Both the position numbers and the translations under genes were made by a program. A stretch of DNA of 64,000 nt, from positions 44,361,098 through 44,425,097 of the forward strand of contig JARZZO010000001.1 of assembly GCA_030544215.1 (NCBI GenBank). The letters are read 5' to 3'. The notes beneath the pieces were generated by a model. That model was not told the origin of the DNA, ran no database searches, and saw nothing but the letters and a program-made list of their open reading frames with translations. Origin of the DNA: Zantedeschia hybrid cultivar (lineage: Eukaryota; Streptophyta; Magnoliopsida; Alismatales; Araceae). Shown piece after piece: positions 48,141 to 59,776 of the stretch. Position 1 is the first letter of the stretch. The number at the start of each line of letters is the position of its first letter.

Positions 48141-49463
48141 TGTAGACACGCTAATTTTGACGTCATTTTGAGTAAATTTCATATCATATAATAATGCCTC
48201 AGAATGGTCTGATATTTAATCATTGATTAATTTTTATTGATCTTTTTGAGTGTCGGGTCAAACAGACATATTTAAGTTAATCAATTGAATTGATTTTAAC
48301 TCAAATTTCAGTTAAAATATGAAGAAGTCTAAATGACGTCGATCCATGTGGACGCCATTTAGAGTTTATTCTTATTTTAACGTTTAAATTTGAATTTTAA
48401 TCAGTTGATTAATTAGCTAAACGGCGTCTGTAAGACATGACGCGTTTTAGGTTTCTTAAGCTATTTCTACTTCTCTTCCGGATGTTTATCCTTATCTTAA
48501 TTAGTGTAAAATATGTCTATATATGTAGACGCGTTTTAGCTAATACAGATAAAGATAAGTTTTCCCGGATGTTTATGTTTATTTTAATCAATCTAAAAGG
48601 CGTCAGCCATGGTGGACGCGTTTTAGATAATTACAGATAAAGATGAATTAATATGTATTTATCTGTTGGTTAATATGGATAAATCTTAAGATTTTTCCCT
48701 GTAAATCCGCGGACGCAGAAGAAGTCTATAAATACCTTACATCTTTAATGAAAGAAAAAAAAAAAAAAAAGTTAGAATCAGAGTTAGTGATTGAAGATCG
48801 AAGCAACGACGTCCTAACGCCGAAGTGCTGCTGTGTCCAGAAGTCGGCGTCCGTTCTTCATCCAATCTTCATCCAATTCAAAGCTTCATCTAATCGGCAT
48901 AAGTTTTTCAATTCATTTCTGCACTTTTCATATTCATATTTTCATTAATTCTACATTCTCCATCACATCACTCCATGCAACACACACCACATTAGCATCA
49001 TTTTCAAAAATCAATTTAAAGGGGTTTCAAAGACCATCCAAACAAGTGAGTTCTATGTTTAGTTGCATGTTTAAAACTCTAATTAGAATGGATATTACCT
49101 TTGCTTAAGTTCTCATCATTTCTTTATTCTTCTTTCTATTTCTTGCAAGCTGCAAAGAGAAATCAAAATGGGAGGAAATCAACAAGCAAATCAAAGAACT
49201 CTGGATGATCCTCAAACTCAAACTCAACAGGAAGAACAAAGGAAAAGGAAGGGCTCTCTTTCTTCAGCCAGCTAAAGGAGGGGAATCAAGAGCTCAACAT
49301 CTCCTACGTTTAAACAGGTAGGCGATCAAAAATCTTCTTTTGGAACTTTTAAGTCAAAAGTTTCTGGCGATCACTTTACGTAGTTTCTCTTTAATAGGTT
49401 TATTTTGCACTTAAACAACATAGATTTTTCATGATAATCACACACTCATTTTAAGCACTTACA
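48141..49463 (+). repeat. 3' LTR of Tat copy 2
   Basis: TGTAGACACG to AAGCACTTACA, preceded by AAGGTGAGGCAGC. It has the same hairpin set as the 5' LTR; the unit near 48505 has lost its left arm (ATATGTC). Confidence 0.92.
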
Positions 49464-49689
49464 TTTCTCAGACAATCTCCAACTAAGAACAATTAAAAAT
49501 ATATATTTTTAAGTAATCAATCTCATTAGTATGATCTCATCATGATCTGATCACTATTACACATATTCACGAAATTTATTTTGAAACAATAAGAATACAA
49601 ATTACACATAATGAAATAGTGTCAATTTACTAATAAATGAATGAGAATATACATTGTTTGTTTGTCTTGTAGACCACCAAAGACTAACA
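49464..49689 (-). repeat. Copia C LTR, right piece
   Basis: This continues the LTR broken at 37973 and ends AAAGACTAACA, the reversed TGTTAGTCTTTGG start of a copia LTR. It sits directly in the protease frame of the SIRE-like element. Confidence 0.78.
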
Positions 49690-51579
49690 TATACGACTGC
49701 TCATAATTCTGTTGTTGTTATTATCTGCATAAATGACTCTACCTCCTTCAGCTTGCATAGTTTTAAACAAGGTCAAGTCATCTGTCATATGCCTAAAGCA
49801 TCCGCTATCCATGTACCACTTAGATGCTCCAAGGCTTTCCTATATTTTTCACTTGACAATGTTAGGTACAAAAATTTTGAGGGTCCTTTAAGGTCAGTGG
49901 CAAGAGATGATCCTTTAAGCACCCAGACTTACTCCCTCAACATGCAGGTCTTCGAAGTGTGGCCCAGTCTATCACAATGTGAGCAACAATCTAAATACGA
50001 AGCCTTTGACTTTGAGCTTGTTGAAGTTGAGACTTTTACGAATCTAGGGAGAAGACATTCATCTGGGGCTTTTATTTGTAAAGAGGCCCTAGGAAAAACA
50101 AAGTTGAGTCCATTTTTTCTATTACCAGTCCTTTCAAGCAAATGTGCAAAATTTTTTTACCTTTAGTTAGCTTTTCAATATAAGATTTTAAATATTAGTT
50201 CTCTTGAATTACTGCATTTTCCTGCTTTTATCTTCATGAACAACCATGTTTTCCTTATTTATCTTTGAGATTTCAGCATTTAGTTCTTGAAGCTTTAAAT
50301 TATTAGTCTTATTAACCTTACAGAGTTGTTAATTTTCATATTTAAACTAGAATTAACTGCACTAACTCTATGTTTTTATATTTTAACGAAACACTTAGAG
50401 CACTCAATTTCTCATAGTCTATTTGAAGTATGTTGAGCTCTTCAGAGAGAATTTTAGGTTTTTTATAGAACTCATCAAGGGCTTCTTCTAATAATAGCTT
50501 TTCATCAAAATCTAAACATGATTCAAAGGCAGTGTCAGATTTTACCAAATCCCCATCTTGAGGACTGTTGCTAGCCATGAGCACCAGATTTACTGCTTCT
50601 TCTTCTTCTTCTAAACTTAAGGAACATGAAGAATCTTCTTTATTGTCCCATGCTGTTGCCATGGCCTTCTTCTTGAAGTTATTCTTTAGTTGAGGGTACT
50701 CTGCCTTTATGTGTCTGAGTTGTTTGCATTCATAGCAAGTTGACTCTTGCTTCTTGAAGTTGTTGCCCTTTTTCTTGTGGTACCACTGACTTGAAGCACC
50801 CTGCATCTTCTTATTCTTTACAGTTCTTTGCAGCCTTCTAGATAGGTAGGCTTCTTCATCACTGTCACCGTCACTCTCCTCTCCTGAGGAATCTTCATCT
50901 GAGTTGGCTAACTTGCTTTAAGAGCACTGGAGGCTTTCTTCCTAGAAGTACTCTCTCCAAGTCTTTCCATATTGATCTCATGGGCCATAAGGGACCCAAT
51001 GACCTTCTCTAGATTTATACAAGTGAGGTCATTGGCTTCCTTAATTTTAGCGACTTTTGGAGTCCACTAGCTATGAAGAGACCTCAGGATTTTTCTGACT
51101 AGATCTCCATCTGTACTCCTTGCCTAGAGCTATCAACACATTAGTGATGTCAGTGAATCTACTGTACATATGAGTGATTGTCTATGAGGGCTCCATTTTA
51201 AACTTCTCGTACTGTGTAACCAAGATGTCAATCCTAGTTTCCTTAACTTTGTCGGTTCCTTCATAAGTGAGCTTGAGCTTCTTCCATATTTCCTAGGCTA
51301 TCTTGCATGCTGGATCCGGTTGAACTCCTTTTCCAGTGCACAACACAATACACTCTTAGCCCTATTATTCAAAGAAATTAAACGCTTATCATTATCTGTC
51401 TAACATTTTTTGGGTACAATGATGATGTAGTCACCGTCTTCAAACACAGTCCAGAGGTCAAGATCATGACCCTTAAGGAAGAATTCCATTTTGCACTTCC
51501 AATAAGAGTAGTCCTCCCCTTCGAGCAGTGGAGAGTAGTTGACAGATTAGCCTTCACCGTAATCACTAGCCATAGCCAT
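49690..51579 (-). pseudogene. gag: SIRE-like Ty1/copia gag and protease start, decayed
   Basis: The minus-strand ATG at 51579 starts a gag-like frame with LEGEDYSYWKCKMEFFLKG and LWTVFEDGDYI, the SIRE/Maximus pattern. Zinc knuckles are visible at about 50735 (CYECKQLRHIKAEYP, last Cys now Tyr) and about 49960 (CSHCDRLGHTSKTC). The protease start KWYMDSGCFRHMTD lies near 49800. Several stops and frameshifts are present; the longest open piece is 50806-50342. It ends at 49690 where copia C is inserted. Confidence 0.8.
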
Positions 51580-51614
51580 TCCTCTAAGATCATTTCATCT
51601 ATACAACGAGAGAT

Positions 51615-51629
51615 GGGGCTCTTATACCA
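51615..51629 (-). other. Primer binding site of the SIRE-like element
   Basis: The minus strand reads TGGTATAAGAGCCCC, a tRNA-Met-type copia PBS with one change (TATA for TATC). Confidence 0.65.
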
Positions 51630-51631
51630 CT

Positions 51632-53105
51632 TGTTGCCTAGACTGTAAGAATCTAGAGGAGGGGTGAATGGGTTATCAAAAACTTTAACAGTCCATTGGC
51701 AGGATGGAATTTAATCGCAATAGTAAAGTAAATCACAGAAAGAGGAAGAAACAAGGAGCAAACATACCCTTGTGGTGCAACATATTTATATTGGTTCGAT
51801 CTATCCAAACCTATGTCAAGTCCCCAGGTGACTCTTAGGAGTTTCACTAGCACACAGGCTATATACGGTACAAACCACATGCAAGTTTTACAGCATAACC
51901 ACCAAGTATGGCTAGTCTTCTCTTCTGTCCACAGAAGAGATATACAACCACCTGCACACCGTAGGTCTTCCCTTCCAAATCAAGAACAGATAACGAAAGA
52001 GTATTTGTAAAATGAATACAGTAGTGCCTCTAAATAGGCAGATGTATACAAATAAACACCAAATAGAAAGATCAAGGCAAAAGAGAAGGGAAGAATGAAT
52101 ATGGTTTTGGTCTTTGTCGATGAAGATGGCCTGAGAGCTCATAAAATTACAGCAGAATTTACCAAAAAATTCACTTTAAATATATCTGGAAACAATGTCT
52201 TATTTACCAAAAAATTGATTCCTCGTATAGGCATTAATTGCTAACTAAAAGACACAATTGATCGCCACGCAACTGATATAGTAAAACATCATAAATAATC
52301 GATTTAAAAACAATTAATGAATCAATTCAAGAATACAAGGCTAATCAATTTGATGGACATGGATAATTGAAGTTTAAAATAGTCAGTAAATTAATATGAG
52401 AATTGTTCACAATCAATTTAACTAAAAAACGTCTAATCGAAACTTAGAAACATTGTTAATCGATTTGAATCATATGAGTAAATCGATTAGGTTTAAAATA
52501 GTTGATCGATTTGTACTCAACGGTAAATCGATAGCTCTTAAGTTAATTGAGAGAGTTAATCAATTTTTCTTGAGTCTAGTAATCAATGTGGCTAATCGAT
52601 TTACCTTTAAGGAAAGACAAAAGTGTTTAACAATATCGATTATTAGGACTCTTAATTGATTTAACGATAGTCTTATAATTAATACTTTTAATCGATTTGA
52701 CCTAGATTTAGACTTAAACAATTAGTGATAGTGACTACAAGAAAGAAATGAGGAGCTCTCTAATCAATTTGAAGTCTAATCAATCTGCTAACATCATCAT
52801 AGCTAATCGATTAGTGATAAATATAATGGAAGTTTCAGTAACCTTTAATCGAAAGAACCAAAGGACTATTGAAATCGACTAAGTTTCACAAGAGTGTATG
52901 TTCAAGCAGTGAATCTATTAGTGAGTAATCGATTAATTCAATCATTTAACTTAGGTTAAAATATTACTAATTTTTGACATTTTCATTGTATATTATCACC
53001 AGAATATGGGGATTAAATAAAAACAATAATTGACTCAATAGTATTCTTTCTTTCACTATGCCTTATAACACATAACTTGGCATCTTTCTATTTGAAACCT
53101 CAACA
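51632..53105 (-). repeat. 5' LTR of the SIRE-like element
   Basis: I take TGTTGCC (51632) to CCTCAACA (53105) as the ends, giving mirrored TGTTG tips. The right end is uncertain; 52998 is another candidate. CTAGAGGAGGGGTGAATGGG near the left end is typical of SIRE LTRs. About a dozen AATCGATT or near-matches lie between 52258 and 52935. Confidence 0.65.
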
Positions 53106-53379
53106 TAAATAGAGTTTGTTTATTTACCTCTTTAGAGTTGAGTGAGCAGCCAAGCATCATCAAATGCAAGCATTACATGTAGCAATAAAAGTACGGGGAA
53201 GAAATTGATGAATAAGAAAGGCATTCTAACAGGATCTCATGGTAAATCGGACTAATTCCGATTTAGGATAAATTCCTAAACAAAGAGATTAATTAAGCTA
53301 TAATTGATAAATATGATAACCTTACGTGAAACATATAAGATCAAACAAAAGCCAACAATATTGGCATAAAAAAGAAGAC

Positions 53380-53529
53380 CTGCATTTTCCAAAACAGTTC
53401 TAGAACAATTTGAAATTGTGTAGACTGAAAGAACAATTGCGCCGGCAGGATCTATCCACAAGTAGAACTTATCACCAAGAATAGCAGCAGCTAAGCCGAT
53501 CACATTAGTGACAACACCAAATAATGATC
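53380..53529 (-). pseudogene. Single exon of an Mn-type CDF metal tolerance protein (MTP8-11 group), frameshifted
   Basis: The minus strand shows a TCTAG acceptor, 150 bp of exon and a GCAG/GTCTTC donor. The frame reads VVTNVIGLAAAILGDKF, WIDPAGAIVLSVYTI and TVLENA, the TM5-TM6 region of plant Mn-CDF transporters, which carry manganese out of the cytosol. The first bases should encode DHYFD, the DxxxD metal site, but one base is missing there, so the second Asp and the upstream frame are lost. The next exon normally starts VSLVG; no such exon is visible downstream, and a SIRE-like LTR begins 275 bp away. No other exon is seen. Best read as a pseudogene exon. Confidence 0.72.
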
Positions 53530-54662
53530 CTAGAAAATAGAAGGAATAAAGTAATTAATGTTAACGACATTCTAACGCACATATGCAGGAAGGCAAAGTT
53601 AACAGTGGGGCAAGAAACTTTTGCATATTCATGAACTATCGTGTTTTCCCGGCTTCTACGTTAAAGCTAGAGGGCGACCTTTACTGCAGGTGCTGTCAAC
53701 ATGATGGAATATAGCCATACTAATTTTGCATTTTGGACTAACTGTTCTATTGTCTATGCCAGAACTTGAAAACCTGTGAAGAAAATAAGAAGCTAAAACT
53801 AATTGAGAACCTGCAAAGAAATCAAACTATTGAACATTCAGGCCCTGTTCACTTGAAACTAAGAGCTCTTGGACCTTAACATTGCAAGAAGTTAGCAAAT
53901 TAGAAATGAATCAGAAAAAATTAATGACAGGATAGGATTTAGGGTGCTTGGTTTAACCGTTGAGATTTGCATTGATGGATTTGAAAATCAGATCAGTCTA
54001 TCAAACTATATAGTAAGCAAAAAAGTTCCAGGAGAAACATAATAGGAAAAAACCAAGCTCAAAAGAAGCACATGACAACACTCGTGCAAGAACAATGTAT
54101 TAAGTACCCTATCAATAATTCACACACAACAGACACAAGAAAAGATGCTACTACTTGCAAAGACTTAAAGATCACGCTATCCTGACTCCTAGATCTTTTC
54201 TCCCTGATTTGATGATGGGGAACCATGCACAAAGCCTATAACTTGTAGCAATAATCTATAATATATATTGAAAGTATCATTCTGGCATGAAAGAGAGTAT
54301 CGGACGTGCTACCTTCAGTAGTTCAATATTTGTTTATTTCAATTTTTGATAGAAGGCCCCCTACCCTCCACCCCATACGAAAATTAAAAAAGGGGAAAAA
54401 AAAGGAGGATTGCGGCCTTGAGGCAAACCGGCAAGCACTATCTTTGTACCAGCCCAACATTAAAGCATGTGCATTTGACTTTTAGCGAATAAAGAATAAA
54501 CACTACCTAACCGCAGGGTCGTAAGCACAAAGTGGCTAGGACCTTCTAAAACTTAGCTGGCTTTACACAACTTTGTCAAGTATATATCAATAGCTGAAAG
54601 CGTTTTGCCGCGAGCTAGTATATTCATGTTATACATTAGATTGCTGCCAAAAATCTAAGTGT
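53530..54662. other. Unassigned DNA upstream of the MTP exon
   Basis: No recognisable gene, RNA or repeat. If the MTP gene was once whole, this would be its intron, but I see no neighbouring exon. Confidence 0.4.
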
Positions 54663-54926
54663 CACTGTGATCGGAGAATAGGAAGAGAATAAGGGCGAAG
54701 AAGAGAAAAATAAATTTAATTTTACTTTGTCAAACCGAACGACTTATACTGTGCAGAATAGAGTATCTGGGGTACAAGGAGAATAAGTCATCCCACCTTA
54801 GACCCAAGAACTACTTATTCTGTCAACGGATCCAACAAAACTATCAAATCGAAATATCCCTTATTCTAGTATACACTATTCCGTCAGTGGGCCCCACATG
54901 ATAACTTATTTATAGTAAACAAAGTG
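54663..54926 (+). mobile_element. MITE-like element, copy 2
   Basis: 264 bp, related in reverse to 32125-32395: CACTGTGATCGGAGAATAGG at the left and AACAAAGTG at the right. Shared blocks include AGACCCAAGAA and TATTCTAGTATAC. Non-coding. Confidence 0.62.
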
Positions 54927-57100
54927 GAGGTAAGTACATAACATCGAAACCATGAATCATTTCATCTGTGTACATAACACCAAAAATCTAAGTACATGAC
55001 ACAACAACCAGGAGCAAAGGGCAGCGAACTACTCTCCCCATTTGAAATAGAGATCCCTAACAAGCAACACAATCAAGTAAGTAGGTCATGCTCATTCATT
55101 AGACATTTTCCTTTTAATTCCAACTTCATTATGATGATTGTTTAGCTGCATTCAAATGGATACCATTCAAAGTCTTTGGTAATAGTAAAATAGATTATCC
55201 TTCAATATTCTCTAGCATCATGTGCCATGTTCTCCTAAGCAGATTGACCTGATTTCCTCGTGCCCACTACGCTATGTAGGACCATGATTTGGTCCATCTT
55301 ACCCATGGGCCAAAAGTGCAGCCCAACATCGCTTTTGTTAGGATTACCTTCTTGTTCACGTGGTTCATGCTACTTGTGTGTTCATGCTACTTGTGTGCCC
55401 TAGAACAATTGAAGCCTTATTTCTTCATCACATTAACATATTACCTGATCAATGCTTTCATTTTGATATTTGACGCCGACCAAAAGTATTGTCTGTATCT
55501 TAGTCAGAATACTTTCCTGACAGAAACTTGAATCCAGCCTATCATTTATGCCATGACATGAATAAATTGTATATGCACATGTCGATCAAGTCAATGAAAT
55601 ACCTATACTTGGTTTCCAAGGTAACTTTTAGATATGGGATGGAATTAAGGATTATTCTTATAGTTCGAAAGAGCTTTTGAAATTATATAGAATTCTAGTG
55701 GTGAACAGCCAGAGTTAAAATCTTACTTGGTTGCTCAAAGCATGTTAATTGGTTGGAATAGGAATATTACTAACGCTGATTTTACTTTGATACCCTTACT
55801 TTTCGAAAAAGAAACATCTGTTCTTGACCTCTTTTTGTCCTTTCATACTTTAACAAATCTTTCCATGCATCTTTCTCGAGAAATATGGATTATGGAGAAA
55901 CGCTCAGTTTCTTTCCTTGATGCCATGTCTCTCCTCTCACCTAAGTGGCTAAACTCTTCTTTCATGTAGCCCATACCTCAAGGCCCCTTTTTTAATCTAG
56001 AAAGGATTATAACATATCAACAATTGTGATCACTATATTAATCTTTCTCATAATCCTACTCCAATGTTACCTTAAAAATTTGCGAACAGTAGACATACAA
56101 ATATTAGTATAGAAGCGTGAAAAGAAGTTAGCTGATGCAAAGTTAGATGGAGTTCCATTGTCATATTAAGGTGATGTATATCTCTCATATTACTGCAAGT
56201 TGTCAGAAAATTTTCATTTTCTGCTCGTGTCATCTACCCTTAAATATTATGAAACTTGCACTGTAGGACTAATTTCTTTGGTAGTCTTTTCTTGGCAACA
56301 AGTATATCAGATGGAAGAAGTACAACAACCGTCCATCTGTAAGAGTGACAAGTCGGGTATCTGCGTGTGGAAAATCTATTTATTAGTGGGTAGTTGTTGC
56401 TAATTCTCTTTTGACCAGATGTAGTTGCCACTAAATATTCTTCCTCAAGACTTACCTATGATAAGAAACTTTGGTGATGGCATGTCATTTGATGGAACAC
56501 GACGAATCCTGATTGGCCCATCCTATTCTGGTGGCAACTGGCAAGCAGTGAGGAATCTTTACATGGGAAAAACGGGCAGAGCATCCGTGAAGCTGAAGGA
56601 ACTTTCTTGTCAGAAATGTCCAAGATGACAAGGATGGTAAGGAAATGCTTCCCAGTTTCTACTATGGCGGCCGGGCAAGAAAATTGAGCATCATAGTGAC
56701 GGCTACCAAACGGGGCCAAAAGATTCTTATGCCTCAACAGCTCCAGTGCATGGAAATAAGATCCTTGGGAAGAAATAAGTCTAGGGGATCACATCTCCAA
56801 CACAGCAAACAGCAGTCACACCTCGAAATGAACTGCTTAAAAAGATAACTTTGAGGGGACCAAAATCACAAGGGAATGATGCTATATATTATCTTGATGC
56901 CAAAGGGCTGTCTCGACCGCATTCACGTCCTGCTACGCAGTAGATACGGTGACATGATCCTCTCATTGTTGAAGCATAAGGTTTAATTGAAGACATTAAA
57001 ACTGCAAGCTCAGAGCATCGCAGCACTTCAGCATAAGGGGATGCATGCACAGGTTATTACAATTCTAGGGTTGGCACCAGGCCAATTCCTTGGAAAATGA
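54927..57100. other. Unassigned DNA with faint coding-like stretches
   Basis: Short open frames lie at 55289-55531, 55727-55969 and 56425-56848. A readable stretch near 56800-56940 (LLKKITLRGPKSQGNDAIYYL) suggests an old gene piece, but stops surround it and I do not recognise a family. Confidence in any gene here is low. Confidence 0.25.
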
Positions 57101-58480
57101 AGACACGTTCTGAAGAATGAAAATGGTTTTTTATCGGTGAGGATAATGGTTATATTCTTATCTGTATTGTTAAAATAGAAAGTATATCTTTAACTTTATC
57201 TTTGTCGTTATAAATATGTTATATGTAATAGTATAATATGAAATGCAAATATATTTTCATAAATATGTTATATTATAATATAAAATATAAAAAGATGAAT
57301 AATCAAGTTACATGACACATAAAAAATTATTTTCTTTTCCTTATCCTAAATAGAAAGGATAAAGATACTTTTCCTTATCTTAAACTAAAAAGATAAAGAT
57401 AATATCTTTATTCTTAAATTTATATCCTCACATGTTCTATAAGCTACCGATATAGCTGGATATTTTAGGTTGTCTTTTTCATTTTTCATCCCTATGTGGA
57501 GACGTTAGCTAATGGTCAAGGAAGCGATTTCTTTAATTTTCGGAGTACTACTCACTGTACTGTATGTAAGTTTGAATAATACTTATGATATCTTATGCAA
57601 CTTTTGGAGTAATACTTGCTAAAAGAAAGTCCCACGTTTGGAATTCCTGACTCCGAAGTCCAAGTAATCACAAGACATCTCCTGACACGCCAAGGATGGA
57701 AGAATAGTAGGAACATATTTAACAAGTTATACAACAAATCTAAGTAAAAAGGAACGACTGTATTGTATACAAATATCTATCCACCTAGATGCACCCATAG
57801 ACCATAGTTAGTTACCCCACAGTCGAGTAACCACTATAAAGGTGTGTACTAGAATGGGCTTGACCTGAGTTATGTGTCTGATGTGATGTCTCATATTTCT
57901 TACCAGATATTGAGTCCACCTCATTAGATGCATTCACAGTGAGTCACCCTAATATATGACAGCAACCGGTAAAAATATATGCTCTACTGGACATAACTCA
58001 GATGACCTGAGTTACCTGTCTGCAGACTAGGTGCCGGGGGGAAGGGAAGAGGGAGCCATGGCCCCCTAGCCCCACTGAAATGTATATTATATTTATATAT
58101 TATATGTTTACAAAGAAATCTTTTTGACATATAATTTTTTTAACTTGGCTCTTTAGAGAAACTTTTTTTCTAACTTTGCCCTCTTAAATAAAATTTCTAA
58201 CTTCCCCATTTTAGATGCCTTGTGCAATTCCAGTCCACATGCTTGGATGCATTTACAGCCAAACACCTAATGAGGTTTTTGACCTTCTCCTACTCCTCCC
58301 AAACACCCGCGAACGCCAACCACACTGACTAGAGAAATGCTCATAACTACCACACATCAATCACACCCCCAAAGACCACATGAATCAAATCGAAAATAAT
58401 GAAAGTAATGATGGAAACCAAAACACCATTGGGCACACATGCATTCCACACAAGTTCCTAGCATGGTTCTAGGAGTTCCT
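57101..58480. other. Unassigned AT-rich DNA
   Basis: Contains short repeats of TTATCTTAAA/AAGATAAAG type near 57330-57410. No gene or clear element boundary is seen. Confidence 0.35.
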
Positions 58481-59070
58481 AGCTTATAGAGTGTGATGGG
58501 TCGAAATCTCACCCACCATAATCAGGGTCCTCCGTCTCCGATCGGAGGGGCGTTGCCTAGCGATGCCCTACAAAAGAGAATACCATGAGGGGGCCCCCGG
58601 TAGCGGTTCAAAAGATTCCCCTCCGATGCCTAAGTCATAAGGCTGGAGATGTTAAGGGAAAAACAAGATAGCTTGGGTTCCATAAAGTATACTTGTACCG
58701 ATTGGACCAGGGGTCCTTATATAGCAGTCGGACGCATGGGAAAGATTGATTATGGTCGGAAAAGCCATATCCAAGGCGGATTTATGGACTCAATTCTGCT
58801 CACGAGTATGAGTGGCTTGGGGGCCTCGTGCTCTTGGTTTTGACTGGAATAGGGAGTCTTGATTCCAGTATGAAGGAAACGTCTCGATTGGAATCTGAAC
58901 CCGATTTGAGTTTCCCCCAAAGTCTCTTGCCCTGGGCTGGGCTTGTGTGGGCCATAGCGTAAAACAAGCTTGTGGATTGGAGGGGAGAAAGGTTAATGGG
59001 CTGGCCCATTAGTGTTCTTGGGCCCAACGAAATCCTCATCATTCACTTGCCCCCTCGCTCCTTGTCTTGC
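58480..59070 (-). mobile_element. LTR-like fragment of an unidentified retrotransposon
   Basis: It contains CCGATGCCTAAGTCATAAGG and a minus-strand TATATAAG (58716-58723), a combination common in antisense views of plant gypsy LTRs. Ends cannot be set. Orientation and link to the ORF that follows are inference. Confidence 0.4.
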
Positions 59071-59075
59071 CTACA

Positions 59076-59776
59076 TGGCGAGGAACAAAGAGACACCTGA
59101 AGAGATGCCACTTGCTAATGCCCCTGGCAGTTGTCCTTCCTCATTTCCGAGTAATGTTCTCAGGGAATCCTACGAACGGTCGCGTTTATTACGGCGATCG
59201 CTAAGTGACGCTTCGCCTTCTGGCTGAGGCTTTATAACATTAGAAGGGGAGAACAGGGCAATCCACCCCCGGAAATTGTATTATGGATTATGCCAGGAGA
59301 ATTGCCAAAGACCGCAGCACCTTGGGCATTTCGCGTGTGACGCTTGATTTTTTGGCTAAGCTTTAGGAAACCTACTACATTCCAGGTGAGTACCTCCTTG
59401 TGGTCTCATCAGTTGAAGATCACCTCTTCTCAGAGAGGCCCAGTGCATTTGCAGTATACGTGGGCATATTCGAAGTGGGCTTCTAGCTCCCTGTGCCGGC
59501 CTTTGCTGCTCAACTGCTATAATTCTATGGGATCGCCCCTGCCCAGCTGATGTCAAACTCCTATAGGACAATCCTTAGATTTGCCATGCTGGTCCGAGAC
59601 CTGCGTCACCCTAGCATGACCGTCAACATGTTCTGCCATGTCTTCCATGCCCCGCGTTGCTCGGCTCTAGGTGCATGCGGTTTTGTTTATTTTGAGGATA
59701 GGGACATCATGTCATTAGCACTAGGCCTCAGATTTCCATGTCTACGGTGGAAGGACTACTTCTTATGGGTCGAAGG
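59076..59776 (+). pseudogene. Decayed gag-like ORF of the putative gypsy-type transposon family (PF04195-like)
   Basis: Starting at MARNKETPEEM (59076) and spread over two frames, the translation gives PSAFAVYVGIFEVGF, FYGIAPAQLMSNSYRTILRFAMLVRDL and LRFPCLRWKDYFLWVEG. This is the pattern of the plant domain called putative gypsy-type transposon (Transposase_28). Several stops are present. It is cut at 59776 by the LTR of copia D. Confidence 0.55.

Larger units (their letters stand above)
37974..49463 (+). mobile_element. Tat copy 2: internally deleted sibling of Tat copy 1
   Basis: 11,490 bp with LTRs of 1,325 and 1,323 bp, PBS, gag start, G-patch, RT, RNase H, archaeal-type RNase H and integrase. 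It is flanked by CTTCT (37969-37973) and TTTCT (49464-49468), a duplication with one change. Both flanks are the same copia LTR, so the insertion site is clean. Two large deletions against copy 1 remove gag C-terminus plus protease start, and the whole antisense gene. Confidence 0.93.
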
